The notes under the pieces: model-generated
What the model was told of the DNA's origin: nothing
Seen by the model: only the letters and a program-made list of their open reading frames with translations
The model's database searches: none
Shown: positions 18,191 through 27,159 of the stretch, one piece after another
Layout: the number at the start of each line of letters is the position of its first letter
Position numbering within the stretch: the first letter of the stretch is position 1
Translations under genes and position numbers: made by a program
Assembly: GCF_014655955.1 (NCBI RefSeq)
Contig: NZ_BNBO01000022.1
Coordinates: forward strand, 1 to 64,000
From: Kitasatospora indigofera
GTDB lineage: Bacteria > Actinomycetota > Actinomycetes > Streptomycetales > Streptomycetaceae
Direction of reading: 5' to 3'
DNA: 64,000 bases

Positions 18191-19649
18191 AGCGCGGGGT
18201 GACGGTGACGGTGACCGGCGTGCCGGGCCGGGCCAGCGGCAGCCGGATCCGCGCGCTGCCGGCCCGGCCCGGACCGGGCTGGTCGATGTCCACCAGGGCG
18301 GCGGGCGTGCCGGCCACGGTGACCCGGGCGCCGGCCGGGTAGGCCTCGGCGGGCAGGCTCAGTTCGGTGGGGCCGCCGGTGCGGCCGGTGGTCCAGCCGA
18401 GCCGGTAGGTGGCGGTGGCGGCGGTCCAGTCCGAGCTGAGCGGATGCCCGTCGAGCGCGGTCGGCCAGGGCGCGAAGACCGGCTCGTCGCCGGGGGCCGG
18501 CCGACCGTCCGGGCCGAGCGCGCAGTAGCCGCCGGCACCCCGGCACCAGTACCACATCGTCCAGCCGGAGGAGATCGTCTCCATCGCGGCGACCTGCCGG
18601 CGGACCAGCTCGGCGTTGCCCGGCCGGCGGGCGTCCGGCGGGCCCCATTCGCCGATCAGCACCGGCAGCCGGTGGGCGGCCGGGTAGGCGGTGACGGCGG
18701 CGACGTACGCCTCGACGAAGCCGCCGGACGGGTCCCAGTCGGCGCCGGACTCGACGGCGGTGTCGTAGAAGTGCGGGGCGTAGCCGAGCCGCGGCGGGCC
18801 CGGCCGGGGGTCGGCGAAGCCGGGCAGTCGGGTGGGGACGCCCTGGCCGACCAGGACGGTGGGTTCGACGAACAGCCAGGCGCGGTCGTCGGCCGCCCGG
18901 ACGGCCCGGATCAGCCGGCGGTACATCCCGGCCAGCCGGCCGGCTTCGAGCGCGGCGGCGCCGGCCGCCTGGTCGGCGGGATCGGTGGGGTCGCCGGGGA
19001 TCGGGCCGAACGGCTCGTTGAACAGGTCGTAGCCCAGCAGCGAGCGGTGGCCGCGCAGTTCGCGGGCGATCCGGGTGTAGAAGTCGCTCTGGGCGCGGCG
19101 CAGGTCCGGGTCGTCGTAGAGGTGGCGGAAGGCGGCCTGGACGGCGGGCTGGAAGTACCCGGCGAACCAGTCGTCCGGGTCGGGGACGAAGGGCAGGCCG
19201 TCGTCCCGGGTGGCCCAGACCGGGATGCCGCGGTCCCCGCCGCCGAACCTGGGCCCGTAGACGTCCTGGTGGAAGTCGATCAGGGCCAGCAGCCCGTACC
19301 GGTCGGCCCAGCCGAGGAGTTGGTGCAGCCGGTCGAGCTCGGCCCGGTCGTACCGGCCCGGTCCGGGCTCCAGCCTGGTCCAGGAGACCGCCACCCGCAG
19401 CAGGGTGAAGCCGTGCGCGGCCACCGAGCGGACGTCGGCCTCGGTGGTCTCGGCGTACTTGTCGAGGTTGAAGCCGCGCAGCCGCAGTTCGCGCCCCCGG
19501 GAGTCGGTGAGGGCGGTGCGGCCGTCCGGCGAGGTGCTGGTGCCGGTGGGGAACTCCGGGCGGTGGCCCCGGGGTTCGGCCGCCGCGGCCGGGGAGCCGG
19601 CCAGGGCGGTGGCGAGCAGGAGTGCGGCGGCGGTACGGAGCAGGCGCAT
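18189..19649 (-). CDS. Secreted glycoside hydrolase family 5 (endoglycoceramidase/cellulase-like)
   Basis: 486 residues. A Sec signal peptide (MRLLRTAAALLLATALAG, cleavage near AAAAEP) directs secretion. The TIM barrel has LRGFNLDKYAE near the start, the acid/base glutamate in YDLFNEPFG near 213, and the nucleophile glutamate in LIGEWGPPD near 333. A C-terminal beta-sandwich tail follows. The RGFN...NEP...GEWG pattern resembles endoglycoceramidase-type GH5 rather than a plain cellulase, but the substrate is inference. No carbohydrate-binding module is visible. A GAGGTAG site fixes the start. Confidence 0.85.
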   Translation of the reverse strand: MRLLRTAAALLLATALAGSPAAAAEPRGHRPEFPTGTSTSPDGRTALTDSRGRELRLRGFNLDKYAETTEADVRSVAAHGFTLLRVAVSWTRLEPGPGRYDRAELDRLHQLLGWADRYGLLALIDFHQDVYGPRFGGGDRGIPVWATRDDGLPFVPDPDDWFAGYFQPAVQAAFRHLYDDPDLRRAQSDFYTRIARELRGHRSLLGYDLFNEPFGPIPGDPTDPADQAAGAAALEAGRLAGMYRRLIRAVRAADDRAWLFVEPTVLVGQGVPTRLPGFADPRPGPPRLGYAPHFYDTAVESGADWDPSGGFVEAYVAAVTAYPAAHRLPVLIGEWGPPDARRPGNAELVRRQVAAMETISSGWTMWYWCRGAGGYCALGPDGRPAPGDEPVFAPWPTALDGHPLSSDWTAATATYRLGWTTGRTGGPTELSLPAEAYPAGARVTVAGTPAALVDIDQPGPGRAGSARIRLPLARPGTPVTVTVTPR

Positions 19650-19724
19650 GGGGCTACCTCGCTGGGCCGGCGGCGGTTCGGGTGGGGCCCGATGATGCCG
19701 GACTGGCATGCACCGCACAAGAGT

Positions 19725-20372
19725 TCAGTCGGCCGGCGCCGCCGCGGCGGGGGCCGGCGGTGTGGCGGAGGGCAGTTCCGCGGCGGCGGCGAGCCGGCCC
19801 CAGAGCAGGTCGGCCAGGGCCTGCACCATCCGGGCCCGGGGGCAGGGTTTGGTCTCCAGCCACCAGTCCCCGGCGGCCAGCACCATGCCGGTGATGCCCC
19901 GGCCCCAGGCCTCGGAGAGCAGCGGTGCCTCCGGCCCCAGGTCGACCTGGACGGCCACCGCGTTGGTGATCTCGTCGGCGATCTGCTTGAGGGCGGGCGC
20001 CAGGGCGTTGCCGGCGCCGGTCGGGTCGCCCGCCTCCGGATGGGTCAGCAGCCGGTAGACCTGCGGGCGCGACTCGATGCCGGCCAGGTAGGTGTCCAGG
20101 ACGTGCTCGACCCGGTCGCGCCGCTCCAGCGGCTCGTTCAGCGCGGCCCGGACGGCGGCGATCAGCCCGCCGGTGTGCCGTTCGGTGAGGGCACGGATGA
20201 GGCCGGTGCGGTCGCCGAAGTGCCGGTAGAGGATCGGCTTGGTGATCCCGGCCTCGGCGGCGATGGCGTTCATGCTGGCGCCGGGGCCCTCCCGCTGGAT
20301 GACCCGGTCGGCGGCGTTGAGCAGTTGTTCCCTGCGGGGCTCGCCGGAGGTGGCGGGGTCGGCGGGCGGCAC
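19725..20372 (-). CDS. TetR family transcriptional regulator
   Basis: 215 residues. The N-terminal helix-turn-helix is clear: MNAIAAEAGITKPILYRHFGDRTGL within residues 34-60. A variable ligand domain follows, then an Ala/Pro-rich tail. GTG start. It is divergent from the acyl-CoA dehydrogenase gene, and the spacer holds a perfect palindrome, so it probably represses that gene and perhaps itself in response to an acyl-CoA or similar ligand (inference). Confidence 0.88.
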   Translation of the reverse strand: MPPADPATSGEPRREQLLNAADRVIQREGPGASMNAIAAEAGITKPILYRHFGDRTGLIRALTERHTGGLIAAVRAALNEPLERRDRVEHVLDTYLAGIESRPQVYRLLTHPEAGDPTGAGNALAPALKQIADEITNAVAVQVDLGPEAPLLSEAWGRGITGMVLAAGDWWLETKPCPRARMVQALADLLWGRLAAAAELPSATPPAPAAAAPAD

Positions 20373-20532
20373 GGGCGGCTCCTGGCTCGGGTGCTGACGC
20401 CCGGTCGGGCGGCGCTGGGCTGGGCGCCGGTGGTGGCGCGGGGCGTCGGCGGGCTGGCGGGCGGGGTCGGGGGAGGGGCCGGGGTGCGGGGCCGCCGGGG
20501 CCGGGTGCGGCCTCGGGGGTGCGTTCCGGGCG

Positions 20533-20587
20533 TTGACATTTCCTACGTATCAGTAGCAGACTCCCAGCGATGTTACCGGCGGTAACA
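20533..20587 (+). promoter_or_regulatory. Divergent control region: TTGACA box and TetR-type palindrome
   Basis: TTGACA at 20533-20538 is a consensus -35, with TAGCAG at 20554-20559 as a weak -10. CTAC-N6-GTAG (20543-20556) lies inside it. TGTTACC-GGC-GGTAACA (20571-20587) is a perfect 7-3-7 palindrome just downstream, well placed for a TetR dimer blocking transcription of the acyl-CoA dehydrogenase. Confidence 0.6.
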
Positions 20588-20666
20588 CCGGTACGACACC
20601 CCCTCCTCGCGACACCTCCCCACGCGGCGGCCCGCCGCCCGCCAGATCCCTTCCACCGGAGGCACC

Positions 20667-21926
20667 ATGAGCACCTTCTCGCTGGACCCGGGCCCCGACC
20701 AGATCGCCGTCCGCGACTGGCTGCACGGCTTCGCCGCCGACGTGATGCGCCCGGCCGCGGCCGAGTGGGACGAACGCGAGGAGACCCCCTGGCCGGTCAT
20801 CCAGGAGGCGGCCAAACTCGGCATCTACTCCCTGGACTTCTACGCCCAGCAGTACTTCGACCCGTCCGGCGTCGGCATCCCGATCGCCATGGAGGAGCTC
20901 TTCTGGGGCGACGCCGGCATCGGCCTGTCCATCGTCGGCACCACGCTGGCCGCCGTCGCCGTGCTCGCCAACGGGACCGAGGAGCAGATCGGCACCTGGG
21001 CGCCGCAGATGTTCGGCACCCCCGACGACGTGAAGGTCGCCGCCTTCTGCTCCTCCGAGCCGGACGCCGGCTCCGACGTCTCGGCGCTGCGCACCCGCGC
21101 CGTCTACGACGAGGCCAAGGACGAGTGGGTGCTGAACGGCACCAAGACCTGGGCGACCAACGGCGGGATCGCCGCCGTGCACGTGGTGGTGGCCACCGTG
21201 GACCCGGCGCTCGGCGCCCGTGGCCAGGCCTCCTTCGTGGTCCCGCCGGGCACGCCCGGCCTCTCCCAGGGCCAGAAGTTCAAGAAGCACGGCATCCGCG
21301 CCTCGCACACCGCCGAGGTCGTGCTCGACGGTGTCCGGGTGCCCGGCCACTGCCTGCTGGGCGGCAAGGAGAAGCTGGACGAGCGGCTCGCCCGGGCCCG
21401 CGAGCGGGCGGCAGCCGCGGCGAACGGTGGCGCCAAGGGTGCTTCCGGCAAGGGCGGTTCGGGGAAGAACGCCGCGATGGCCACCTTCGAGGCCTCCCGG
21501 CCGGCCGTCGGGGCGCAGGCCATCGGCATCGCGCGGGCCGCCTACGAGGTGGCTCTCGACTACGCCCGGACCCGGGTGCAGTTCGGGCGGCCGATCATCG
21601 ACAACCAGGGCGTCGCCTTCACCCTGGCCGACATGAAGACCCGGATCGACGCCTCCCGGCTGCTGGTCTGGCGGGCCTCCTGGATGGCGGCCAACCAGCA
21701 GCCGTTCACCTCGGCCGAGGGCTCCATGTCCAAGCTGTACGCGGGCGAGACGGCGAAGTGGGTGACCGCGCAGGCGATGCAGATCCTCGGCGGGAACGGC
21801 TTCACCCGGGAGTACCCGGTGGAGCGGATGCACCGGGACAGCGCCATCTACTCGATCTTCGAGGGGACGAGCGAGATCCAGCGGCTGGTGATCGCCCGGA
21901 CCATCTCCGGGATGCCCATCCGGTAG
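20667..21926 (+). CDS. Acyl-CoA dehydrogenase
   Basis: 419 residues. It oxidises acyl-CoA to trans-2-enoyl-CoA with FAD. Family marks: CSSEPDAGSDVSALRT (FAD/substrate loop), GTKTWATNG, the FAD-binding RVQFGRPI, MQILGGNGF, and the catalytic glutamate in IFEGTSEIQRL near 398. An Ala/Gly/Lys-rich low-complexity insert of about 30 residues (near 242-273) precedes the C-terminal helical domain. Controlled most likely by the divergent TetR. The enoyl-CoA hydratase that could act next is at 22721-23530. Confidence 0.92.
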   Translation: MSTFSLDPGPDQIAVRDWLHGFAADVMRPAAAEWDEREETPWPVIQEAAKLGIYSLDFYAQQYFDPSGVGIPIAMEELFWGDAGIGLSIVGTTLAAVAVLANGTEEQIGTWAPQMFGTPDDVKVAAFCSSEPDAGSDVSALRTRAVYDEAKDEWVLNGTKTWATNGGIAAVHVVVATVDPALGARGQASFVVPPGTPGLSQGQKFKKHGIRASHTAEVVLDGVRVPGHCLLGGKEKLDERLARARERAAAAANGGAKGASGKGGSGKNAAMATFEASRPAVGAQAIGIARAAYEVALDYARTRVQFGRPIIDNQGVAFTLADMKTRIDASRLLVWRASWMAANQQPFTSAEGSMSKLYAGETAKWVTAQAMQILGGNGFTREYPVERMHRDSAIYSIFEGTSEIQRLVIARTISGMPIR

Positions 21927-22006
21927 GCCGGGCGAGGCGGGTGGGGCGGCCGGCCCGGGTGCGCCCGGCCGGACCGAGCCGGACCGGGCGGCGGGCCGGC
22001 GCCCGG

Positions 22007-22582
22007 TCAGCGGGCGTACCAGAAGGTCAGGCCGGCGCTCACCGCACCGACCAGGGCGCCGGCCACGGTCTGCGCCCTGGTGTGGTCCCGGAGCACCACC
22101 CGGGACCACCCGATCACCACGACCAGCGGGTAGAGCAGCAGCCACCAGGCGCCCAGCGCGATGGCCAGGCAGACCACGGCGCCGCTCGCCACGGCGGTGT
22201 GGATGGAGACCTTCCACCAGACGGTGATCACCATGATCGGCACCAGGGCGGCGAACATCGCCAGCACCATCGCGGTCATGTCGTCCGGCGCGTCGGCCCA
22301 GAGCATCACGGCGAAGCTGGTGAGCACCGACAGCATGATGAACGGGATCACCACCAGCCGGCGCTGCCGCCGGCCGACGTGCCGGTCCTCCCACTGGCCC
22401 TTGCGCATGCCGCGCCGGATGAACCAGGTGGGGATCACGGCGGCGAACAGCGCCGCGAACAGGGCCCAGCCGAGGCCCGTCCAGCCGTAGCGCAGCGCGC
22501 CGACCAGCGGCAGCACCGCGATGATGACGTTCTTCGGCTCCACGCCGTCGGTGACCCGCCGGGCCCAGGTGGTCGCGGTCAT
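22007..22582 (-). CDS. PAP2-like integral membrane protein
   Basis: 191 residues with about five to six membrane helices and an Arg-rich loop near 55-75 (RRGMRKGQWEDRHVGRRQRR). Near the C-terminus SRVVLRDHTRAQ follows the PAP2 motif SR-x5-H-x3-D, with Gln in place of the final Asp. KVSIHTAVASG earlier resembles the PSGH motif. I infer a phosphatidic-acid-phosphatase-like fold whose catalytic competence is uncertain. The start is the ATG of MTATTWARR. Monocistronic. Confidence 0.65.
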   Translation of the reverse strand: MTATTWARRVTDGVEPKNVIIAVLPLVGALRYGWTGLGWALFAALFAAVIPTWFIRRGMRKGQWEDRHVGRRQRRLVVIPFIMLSVLTSFAVMLWADAPDDMTAMVLAMFAALVPIMVITVWWKVSIHTAVASGAVVCLAIALGAWWLLLYPLVVVIGWSRVVLRDHTRAQTVAGALVGAVSAGLTFWYAR

Positions 22583-22720
22583 CGGGTTCTCCAGAGGGCG
22601 TACGGGCGGATGTCCGATGATCTTATCGTCGACGGCTCACCGCTCAGACCCCGGTCCACGGCGGCTCGTTGGACGACGTACGGCTTCGTGCGCGTTCGCT
22701 CCCGGCCCCCCGGGGGCCGG

Positions 22721-23530
22721 TCAGAAGCGCGGCTCGCGCCGCTCCAGGAAGGCGGCCAGTCCCTCCCGCACGTCGGGGGCCTCGCGGGAGCGGCGGGCCC
22801 ACGGCTCGATCGCGGCCGCGGCCTCCTCCGGCGGGCCGGCCAGGGCCGCCTTGACGGCGCCGATGGTCTGCGGCGAGCGCTTGCCGAGCAGGACGGCGAA
22901 CTCCAGCGCGCGGGAGTCGAGTTCGTCGCCGGCGACGACCTCGTCCAGCAGGCCGATCTCGGCCGCCCGGGCGGCCGGCACCAACTCGCCTGAGAACAGC
23001 AGGTACTTGGCCCTGGCCGGCCCCAGCAGCCGGGCCAGCCGGAGGGTCGGGACGGCCGGGTAGACCACGCCGAGCTTGGCCGGGGTGATCCCGAGCCGGG
23101 CGTCCCGGGCGCCGAACCGGAGATCGCAGGCGACCGCCAGCTGGCAGCCGCCACCGACGCAGGCCCCGTGCACCACCGCCAGGGTCGGGTGCGGGAAGGC
23201 CGCGAGCGCCTCCTCGGCGGCCACGTTCTCCTCGTGGTAGGCGTCGGCCCGGCGCGCGTCGCCGTACACCTCGGAGAGTTCGGCGATGTCGGCGCCCGCG
23301 CTGAAGGTGCCGCCGGCGCCGGTGACCAGCAGCGCGCGTACGCCGGGCTGTTCTGCGATCAGCTCCAGGGTCCCGGGCAGCGCCCGCCAGATCGCCAGGG
23401 TCAGGGCGTTGCGCTTGTGCGGGCGGTCCAGCACCAGCACCGCCACGCCGTCCGGGCCGGTGTACGCCCGTAGGCCGTCGACGCCGGCGGGGAGGGCGGT
23501 GCGCCCGTGGAGCAGCGGTGATCCGGTCAT
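22721..23530 (-). CDS. Enoyl-CoA hydratase/isomerase family protein
   Basis: 269 residues with the crotonase fold. The oxyanion-hole segments are GGTFSAGADIAEL near 74-86 and HGACVGGGCQLAVACD near 118-133. It probably hydrates enoyl-CoA in fatty or aromatic acid breakdown, though crotonases catalyse many reactions. The ATG of MTGSPLL follows a good GGAGG. The nearby acyl-CoA dehydrogenase and TetR genes suggest lipid catabolism, but it is transcribed on its own. Confidence 0.88.
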   Translation of the reverse strand: MTGSPLLHGRTALPAGVDGLRAYTGPDGVAVLVLDRPHKRNALTLAIWRALPGTLELIAEQPGVRALLVTGAGGTFSAGADIAELSEVYGDARRADAYHEENVAAEEALAAFPHPTLAVVHGACVGGGCQLAVACDLRFGARDARLGITPAKLGVVYPAVPTLRLARLLGPARAKYLLFSGELVPAARAAEIGLLDEVVAGDELDSRALEFAVLLGKRSPQTIGAVKAALAGPPEEAAAAIEPWARRSREAPDVREGLAAFLERREPRF

Positions 23531-23694
23531 GGGTGCCTCCGCGGGGAGTGGGTCTGCGTGCACCGGACACACTCTCGCAGGGCGGCCGGCGGGGCCGGGC
23601 GGGAGGGCGGGTCCGAGGACGCGCCGGGGTGCCGGCCGCCCGCCCCTCGGTCCGGGCGGAGGGCCGCCCGCAGCCCGGCCGCGGGGTGCGGCGG

Positions 23695-24363
23695 TCAGCC
23701 GCCGCAGTAGTCGCCCAGGCCGTGCTCGACCAGCGCGAAGGCGCGCAGGGCATCCGCCCGGGCCTCGGGCAGGACGCTCCCGGCCGGTTCGCCCGCGACC
23801 ATCCGGCGCTGGTTCGCCATCACCAGGGTCCTCCTGGTGGCCAGCAGTTGGGCGGCCGCGAGCCGGGCGGTGAGGTCGTCCCCGTCGCCGCTCGCGGTGC
23901 GCAGCTCGGCCGCCAGCAGCTCCTCGGCGCGGACGGAGGCGGCCCGGGCCCGCAGGGCCAGCGCCGGCGTGTCGCGGATCAGCCGCAGCACGTCGAGCAC
24001 CGCCTGCTGGTCGCAGAGGCCGGAGGCCGGGTCCTGCGCGTCCAGGGCGGCCAGGTACTGGTCGCGGACGGCGGCCACCGCGGAGCAGCCGGCCGGGCGG
24101 TCGCGCACCGTCTCGGCGACCTCCCCGGTGTGCTTCTCCATCGGCAGCAGGACCAGGTCCTCCTTGGTCGGGAAGTAGTTGAAGACGGTCATCTTGGAGA
24201 CCTCGGCGGCGGCCGCGATCTCGGCGACGGACACCTGGTCGAAGCCGCGCTCCACGAAGAGGCCGATGGCGACGGTCCAGAGCTTGCGGCCGGTCTGCAG
24301 CTTCTTGCGCTCGCGCAGGCCCAGCTCCTCCGGCGGGTGGGTGGCGGCGGGTGTCTTCGGCAT
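23695..24363 (-). CDS. TetR family transcriptional regulator
   Basis: 222 residues. The DNA-binding domain includes VSVAEIAAAAEVSKMTVFNYFPTKEDL (within about 44-70), a strong TetR helix-turn-helix. It is divergent from a DHA2 multidrug exporter across a short AT-rich spacer, the classical repressor-pump arrangement, so it probably represses the pump and is released by a drug-like ligand (inference). Confidence 0.9.
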   Translation of the reverse strand: MPKTPAATHPPEELGLRERKKLQTGRKLWTVAIGLFVERGFDQVSVAEIAAAAEVSKMTVFNYFPTKEDLVLLPMEKHTGEVAETVRDRPAGCSAVAAVRDQYLAALDAQDPASGLCDQQAVLDVLRLIRDTPALALRARAASVRAEELLAAELRTASGDGDDLTARLAAAQLLATRRTLVMANQRRMVAGEPAGSVLPEARADALRAFALVEHGLGDYCGG

Positions 24364-24370
24364 GGCGTCA

Positions 24371-24430
24371 CTGTACCAGGATCAAAGATTTATCGAGTCG
24401 AAGAATTGACTGACTACAAAAATATCTGCC
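24371..24430. promoter_or_regulatory. AT-rich divergent promoter region between TetR and the MFS pump
   Basis: About 60 bases are markedly AT-rich compared with the surroundings. They contain TTGACT (24406-24411) and short AGTC/GACT inverted elements. I cannot fix the -10 boxes, but this must hold both promoters and the TetR site. Confidence 0.5.
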
Positions 24431-24502
24431 ATGGTGGCGTCGTCGCCCGGACCGCCCGGCCCCGGCGGCAACCACACGCCCATCGCACCGGGGGGACTTC
24501 CC

Positions 24503-26110
24503 ATGCCTGTCGCCGTACCACCGACACCCGCCGCGGCCTCGGCCGTCGCATCCGCATCCGCATCCGCCGCGGTGCCGGCCGGCTCCGCCCTGCCGTCCTC
24601 CGGCTCCGCGTCGGCGGGGCCCCCGGCGCCGGCCGCCCGGCGCGGGCTCGCGAAGCTCATCTGCCTGGTCACCATCCTGCTGGCGGTGCTCGACATGAAC
24701 ATCGTGTCGGCGGCCACCGTGCCGATCGTCCGCGACCTCGACCCGGTCCACGGCGTCGACCGACTGCCCTGGCTGGTCAGCGCGTTCGCGCTGGCGGCCA
24801 CCGCGCTGCTCCCGCTCTACGGCAAGCTCTGCGACCTGTACGGCGCCAAGCGGGTCTTCCTCGGCGCGGTGGCCACCTTCCTGGCCGGCTCGGCGCTCTG
24901 CGGGGCGGCCGGGTCGATGGAGCAGCTGATCGCCTTCCGGGCGGTCCAGGGCATCGGCGGCGGTGGGCTGATGAGCGTCACCATGGTGGTGATGGCCCAG
25001 CTGCGCGAGCCCGGGGACGAGGGCGGCGGGGGCAGCATCGGCGGGATCATCGGCGGTGCGGGCATGGCGGTGGGGCCGCTGATCGGGGCGTTGCTCGCGG
25101 ACCACCTCGGCTGGCGCTGGATCTTCTACGTCAACCTGCCGGTGGGGCTGTTCGTCCTGGCGGGGGCCGCGTTCGCGCTCGACCTGCCGCACCGGGCCGG
25201 CCGCGGCCGCCTCGACCTCCTCGGGGCCACCCTCGCCGCGGCCTTCGCCACCGGCCTGCTGCTGGTGACCGAATGGGGCGGCAAGGAGTACGGCTGGACC
25301 TCCGCGCCGGTCCTCTCGCTCGGCGCCGGCACAGTGGCGGCGCTCGGGCTCTTCCTCCGGCGGCAGGCCACTGCGGCGGAGCCGGTGCTGCCCCTGTCGC
25401 TTTTCCGGATCCCCGCCCTGCGGACCGGCTTCGCGGTGCAGGGCCTGGTCGGGATGGGCCTGACGGGCTCCGTCGTGTACGTGATGCTGTACCTGCAGGT
25501 CGCCCGGGGCGTGGCCGCCACCTCGGCCAGCCTCTTCCTGATCCCGATGGCGGCCGGGATGACCTCCGTCGGCCTCCTGGTCAACCGGCTCTCCCGACGG
25601 GGCCGGGCACCGCGGACCTTCCTGGTGGCCGGCGCCGGCTGCTCCGCCCTGGCGCTGCTGCTGCTCGGCCTGAGCGGGCCGGACACCGGGCTGTGGATCG
25701 TGCGGGCCGAGCTCGCCCTGCTGGGCGTGGGCTTCGGCCAGTTGGTGGGCCAGCTCGTCGGAGTGGTCCAGAGGGCCGCCCCGGCGCACCAGCTGGGGGT
25801 GGCCACCACCGGTGTCCGGTTCTTCCAGACCCTGGGCGGCGCGCTCGGCGCCGCGCTGTTCGGCACGATGCTGGCCCGGGTCTTCGGGAACGCCGAACCC
25901 GGTACCCCGCTCGGCGCGGTGGCCACGCTGACCGGCGCGGAGCATGCGCACGCGGTGCGGTCCTTCGTGCACGCGGCCGACGTGGTGTTCGTCTCGGCGG
26001 GTGCGCTGATGGTGCTCGCGCTGCTGCTGGCGCTCCGCCTGCGGCCGGCGGCGGACCGGGCGAGCGGGTCAAATGCCGCAGGCGGCAAGGGAGTCGGACA
26101 AACCGGGTGA
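24503..26110 (+). CDS. DHA2-type MFS multidrug exporter (EmrB/QacA family)
   Basis: About 535 residues with 14 predicted transmembrane helices. Motif A appears as GKLCDLYGAKRV and motif C as GGIIGGAGMAVGPLIGALL, both marks of proton-coupled drug/H+ antiporters. An Ala/Ser/Pro-rich N-terminal stretch precedes helix 1. The ATG at 24503 has GGGGGA seven bases upstream; an in-frame ATG at 24431 has no ribosome site. Divergent from its likely TetR repressor. Confidence 0.88.
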   Translation: MPVAVPPTPAAASAVASASASAAVPAGSALPSSGSASAGPPAPAARRGLAKLICLVTILLAVLDMNIVSAATVPIVRDLDPVHGVDRLPWLVSAFALAATALLPLYGKLCDLYGAKRVFLGAVATFLAGSALCGAAGSMEQLIAFRAVQGIGGGGLMSVTMVVMAQLREPGDEGGGGSIGGIIGGAGMAVGPLIGALLADHLGWRWIFYVNLPVGLFVLAGAAFALDLPHRAGRGRLDLLGATLAAAFATGLLLVTEWGGKEYGWTSAPVLSLGAGTVAALGLFLRRQATAAEPVLPLSLFRIPALRTGFAVQGLVGMGLTGSVVYVMLYLQVARGVAATSASLFLIPMAAGMTSVGLLVNRLSRRGRAPRTFLVAGAGCSALALLLLGLSGPDTGLWIVRAELALLGVGFGQLVGQLVGVVQRAAPAHQLGVATTGVRFFQTLGGALGAALFGTMLARVFGNAEPGTPLGAVATLTGAEHAHAVRSFVHAADVVFVSAGALMVLALLLALRLRPAADRASGSNAAGGKGVGQTG

Positions 26111-26119
26111 CAGCCGGAC

Positions 26120-26147
26120 GAGACCGGGCCGGACACGGGCCGGTCTC
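26120..26147 (+). terminator. Hairpin after the MFS exporter
   Basis: GAGACCGG and CCGGTCTC form an 8-bp inverted repeat around a 12-base loop just after the exporter stop. Confidence 0.45.
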
Positions 26148-26345
26148 CGGGCGGGCGCGGGGTGGTGCGGGTGGCCGCCCCGCGCCGCCGGGCGTTCCGG
26201 GCGGGGCCTGACGGGCCGTCCCTGGCGGCTGCTCCCTGGCCGGTGGTTCCTGACGGCCGGGGCCCCGGTGGGTGGTCCCGGGCGGTGCCGCCGTCGGCCG
26301 GACGCCGCCGTCGGGGGCATGAAGTCCCAGGCCGGACACTGTGAG

Positions 26346-26418
26346 TGCCCCCAGCAGGATTCGAACCTGCGACCTACCGCTTAGAAGGCGGGTGCTCTAT
26401 CCGCTGAGCTATGGGGGC
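26346..26418 (-). tRNA. tRNA-Arg (anticodon TCT)
   Basis: 73 bases. On the minus strand it opens GCCCCCATAGCTCAGC and contains the anticodon loop CTTCTAA (anticodon TCT) on a five-base-pair stem. The T arm includes GGTTCGAATCC, and the 3' acceptor strand TGGGGGC plus discriminator A closes a perfect 7-bp acceptor stem. CCA is not encoded at the end. It reads the rare AGA codon. No duplicated 3' end or integrase is nearby. Confidence 0.95.
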
Positions 26419-27159
26419 GTGACGGGCCGACCCGGACAGGGCGTGACCGTCGCCGGGATCGGATGTCGAGTGCCCTTCGGCGCCCGGCGCCCGGCCCCGT
26501 CGTGGGGGTGCGGTTGGGGTTGGCGGAACCCTTGCCCTGTTGGGGACAGGATAAGGGTGCCCGGTTCCTCCACCGGGCCTGACAACACCGTCGCGGGTGT
26601 GTCGGCTTCGGTGGGGCGGTCCGATAATCGCAGGTGGAGACCGTGCGTGCAGCGGTCTGGGAGGCTCTGGCGCCGGACGTTGTGCAGTCGTTACGGGGCT
26701 GTCGCCCCACCCGTTATGGATTCGGCGCGAAGAAAGTGCCGCCATCGACGCGGGTGGGGGGCGGCATTCGGGTTCCTTCGGTCGGATGACGTGGGTGGAT
26801 AGCCTTCCCGGCCACCCGATCGGGGCTCCCGCGGGTCGCGGGAGTGTACGGACGGTTGTCATGACCGCGCAGGTGGGAGCGGGGTGGCGGCGTGGGTATG
26901 CCACTGGCGTGGGCCCCGGGCCCCGCGGCGCGGACCGTCCGGGGACGGGCGCCGGGCCGGTTCGGGGAGGGACCGGCGGAGAGTTCCCGCCGGGGTGCGC
27001 CGGCCGGGAATTTCACTCCGCCGGGGGACGGCGGTTTTCCACAACCGCGAGTTGTCCACAGGATTTCGGATCGGTCTTGTGAGGATTTTCGGTGAAGGGC
27101 ACTCTCGTCTCGCGCCGGTCGATTCCGTACGGTGCATCACTGCGAACGGAGTGTGTTCC
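26419..27159. other. Long gene-free region upstream of the SSB paralogue
   Basis: About 740 bases without a supportable gene; open frames here are arginine/proline-rich and match nothing I know. The right part carries two DnaA-box-like sequences (see 27035-27060). The tRNA-Arg promoter must lie in its left part. Confidence 0.5.
27035..27060 (+). promoter_or_regulatory. Pair of DnaA-box-like sequences
   Basis: TTTTCCACA (27035-27043) and TTGTCCACA (27052-27060) lie in the same orientation 8 bases apart. The second equals the preferred Streptomyces DnaA box. They are about 100 bases upstream of a single-stranded-DNA-binding protein gene. Confidence 0.5.

Noticed and set aside
26346..26418. tRNA-Arg as an integration site
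   Set aside because: No repeated copy of the tRNA 3' end and no integrase or mobile genes within the window.
26714..27016. Open frame of 100 codons on the minus strand in the gene-free region
   Set aside because: Low-complexity basic translation, no ribosome site, no family resemblance.
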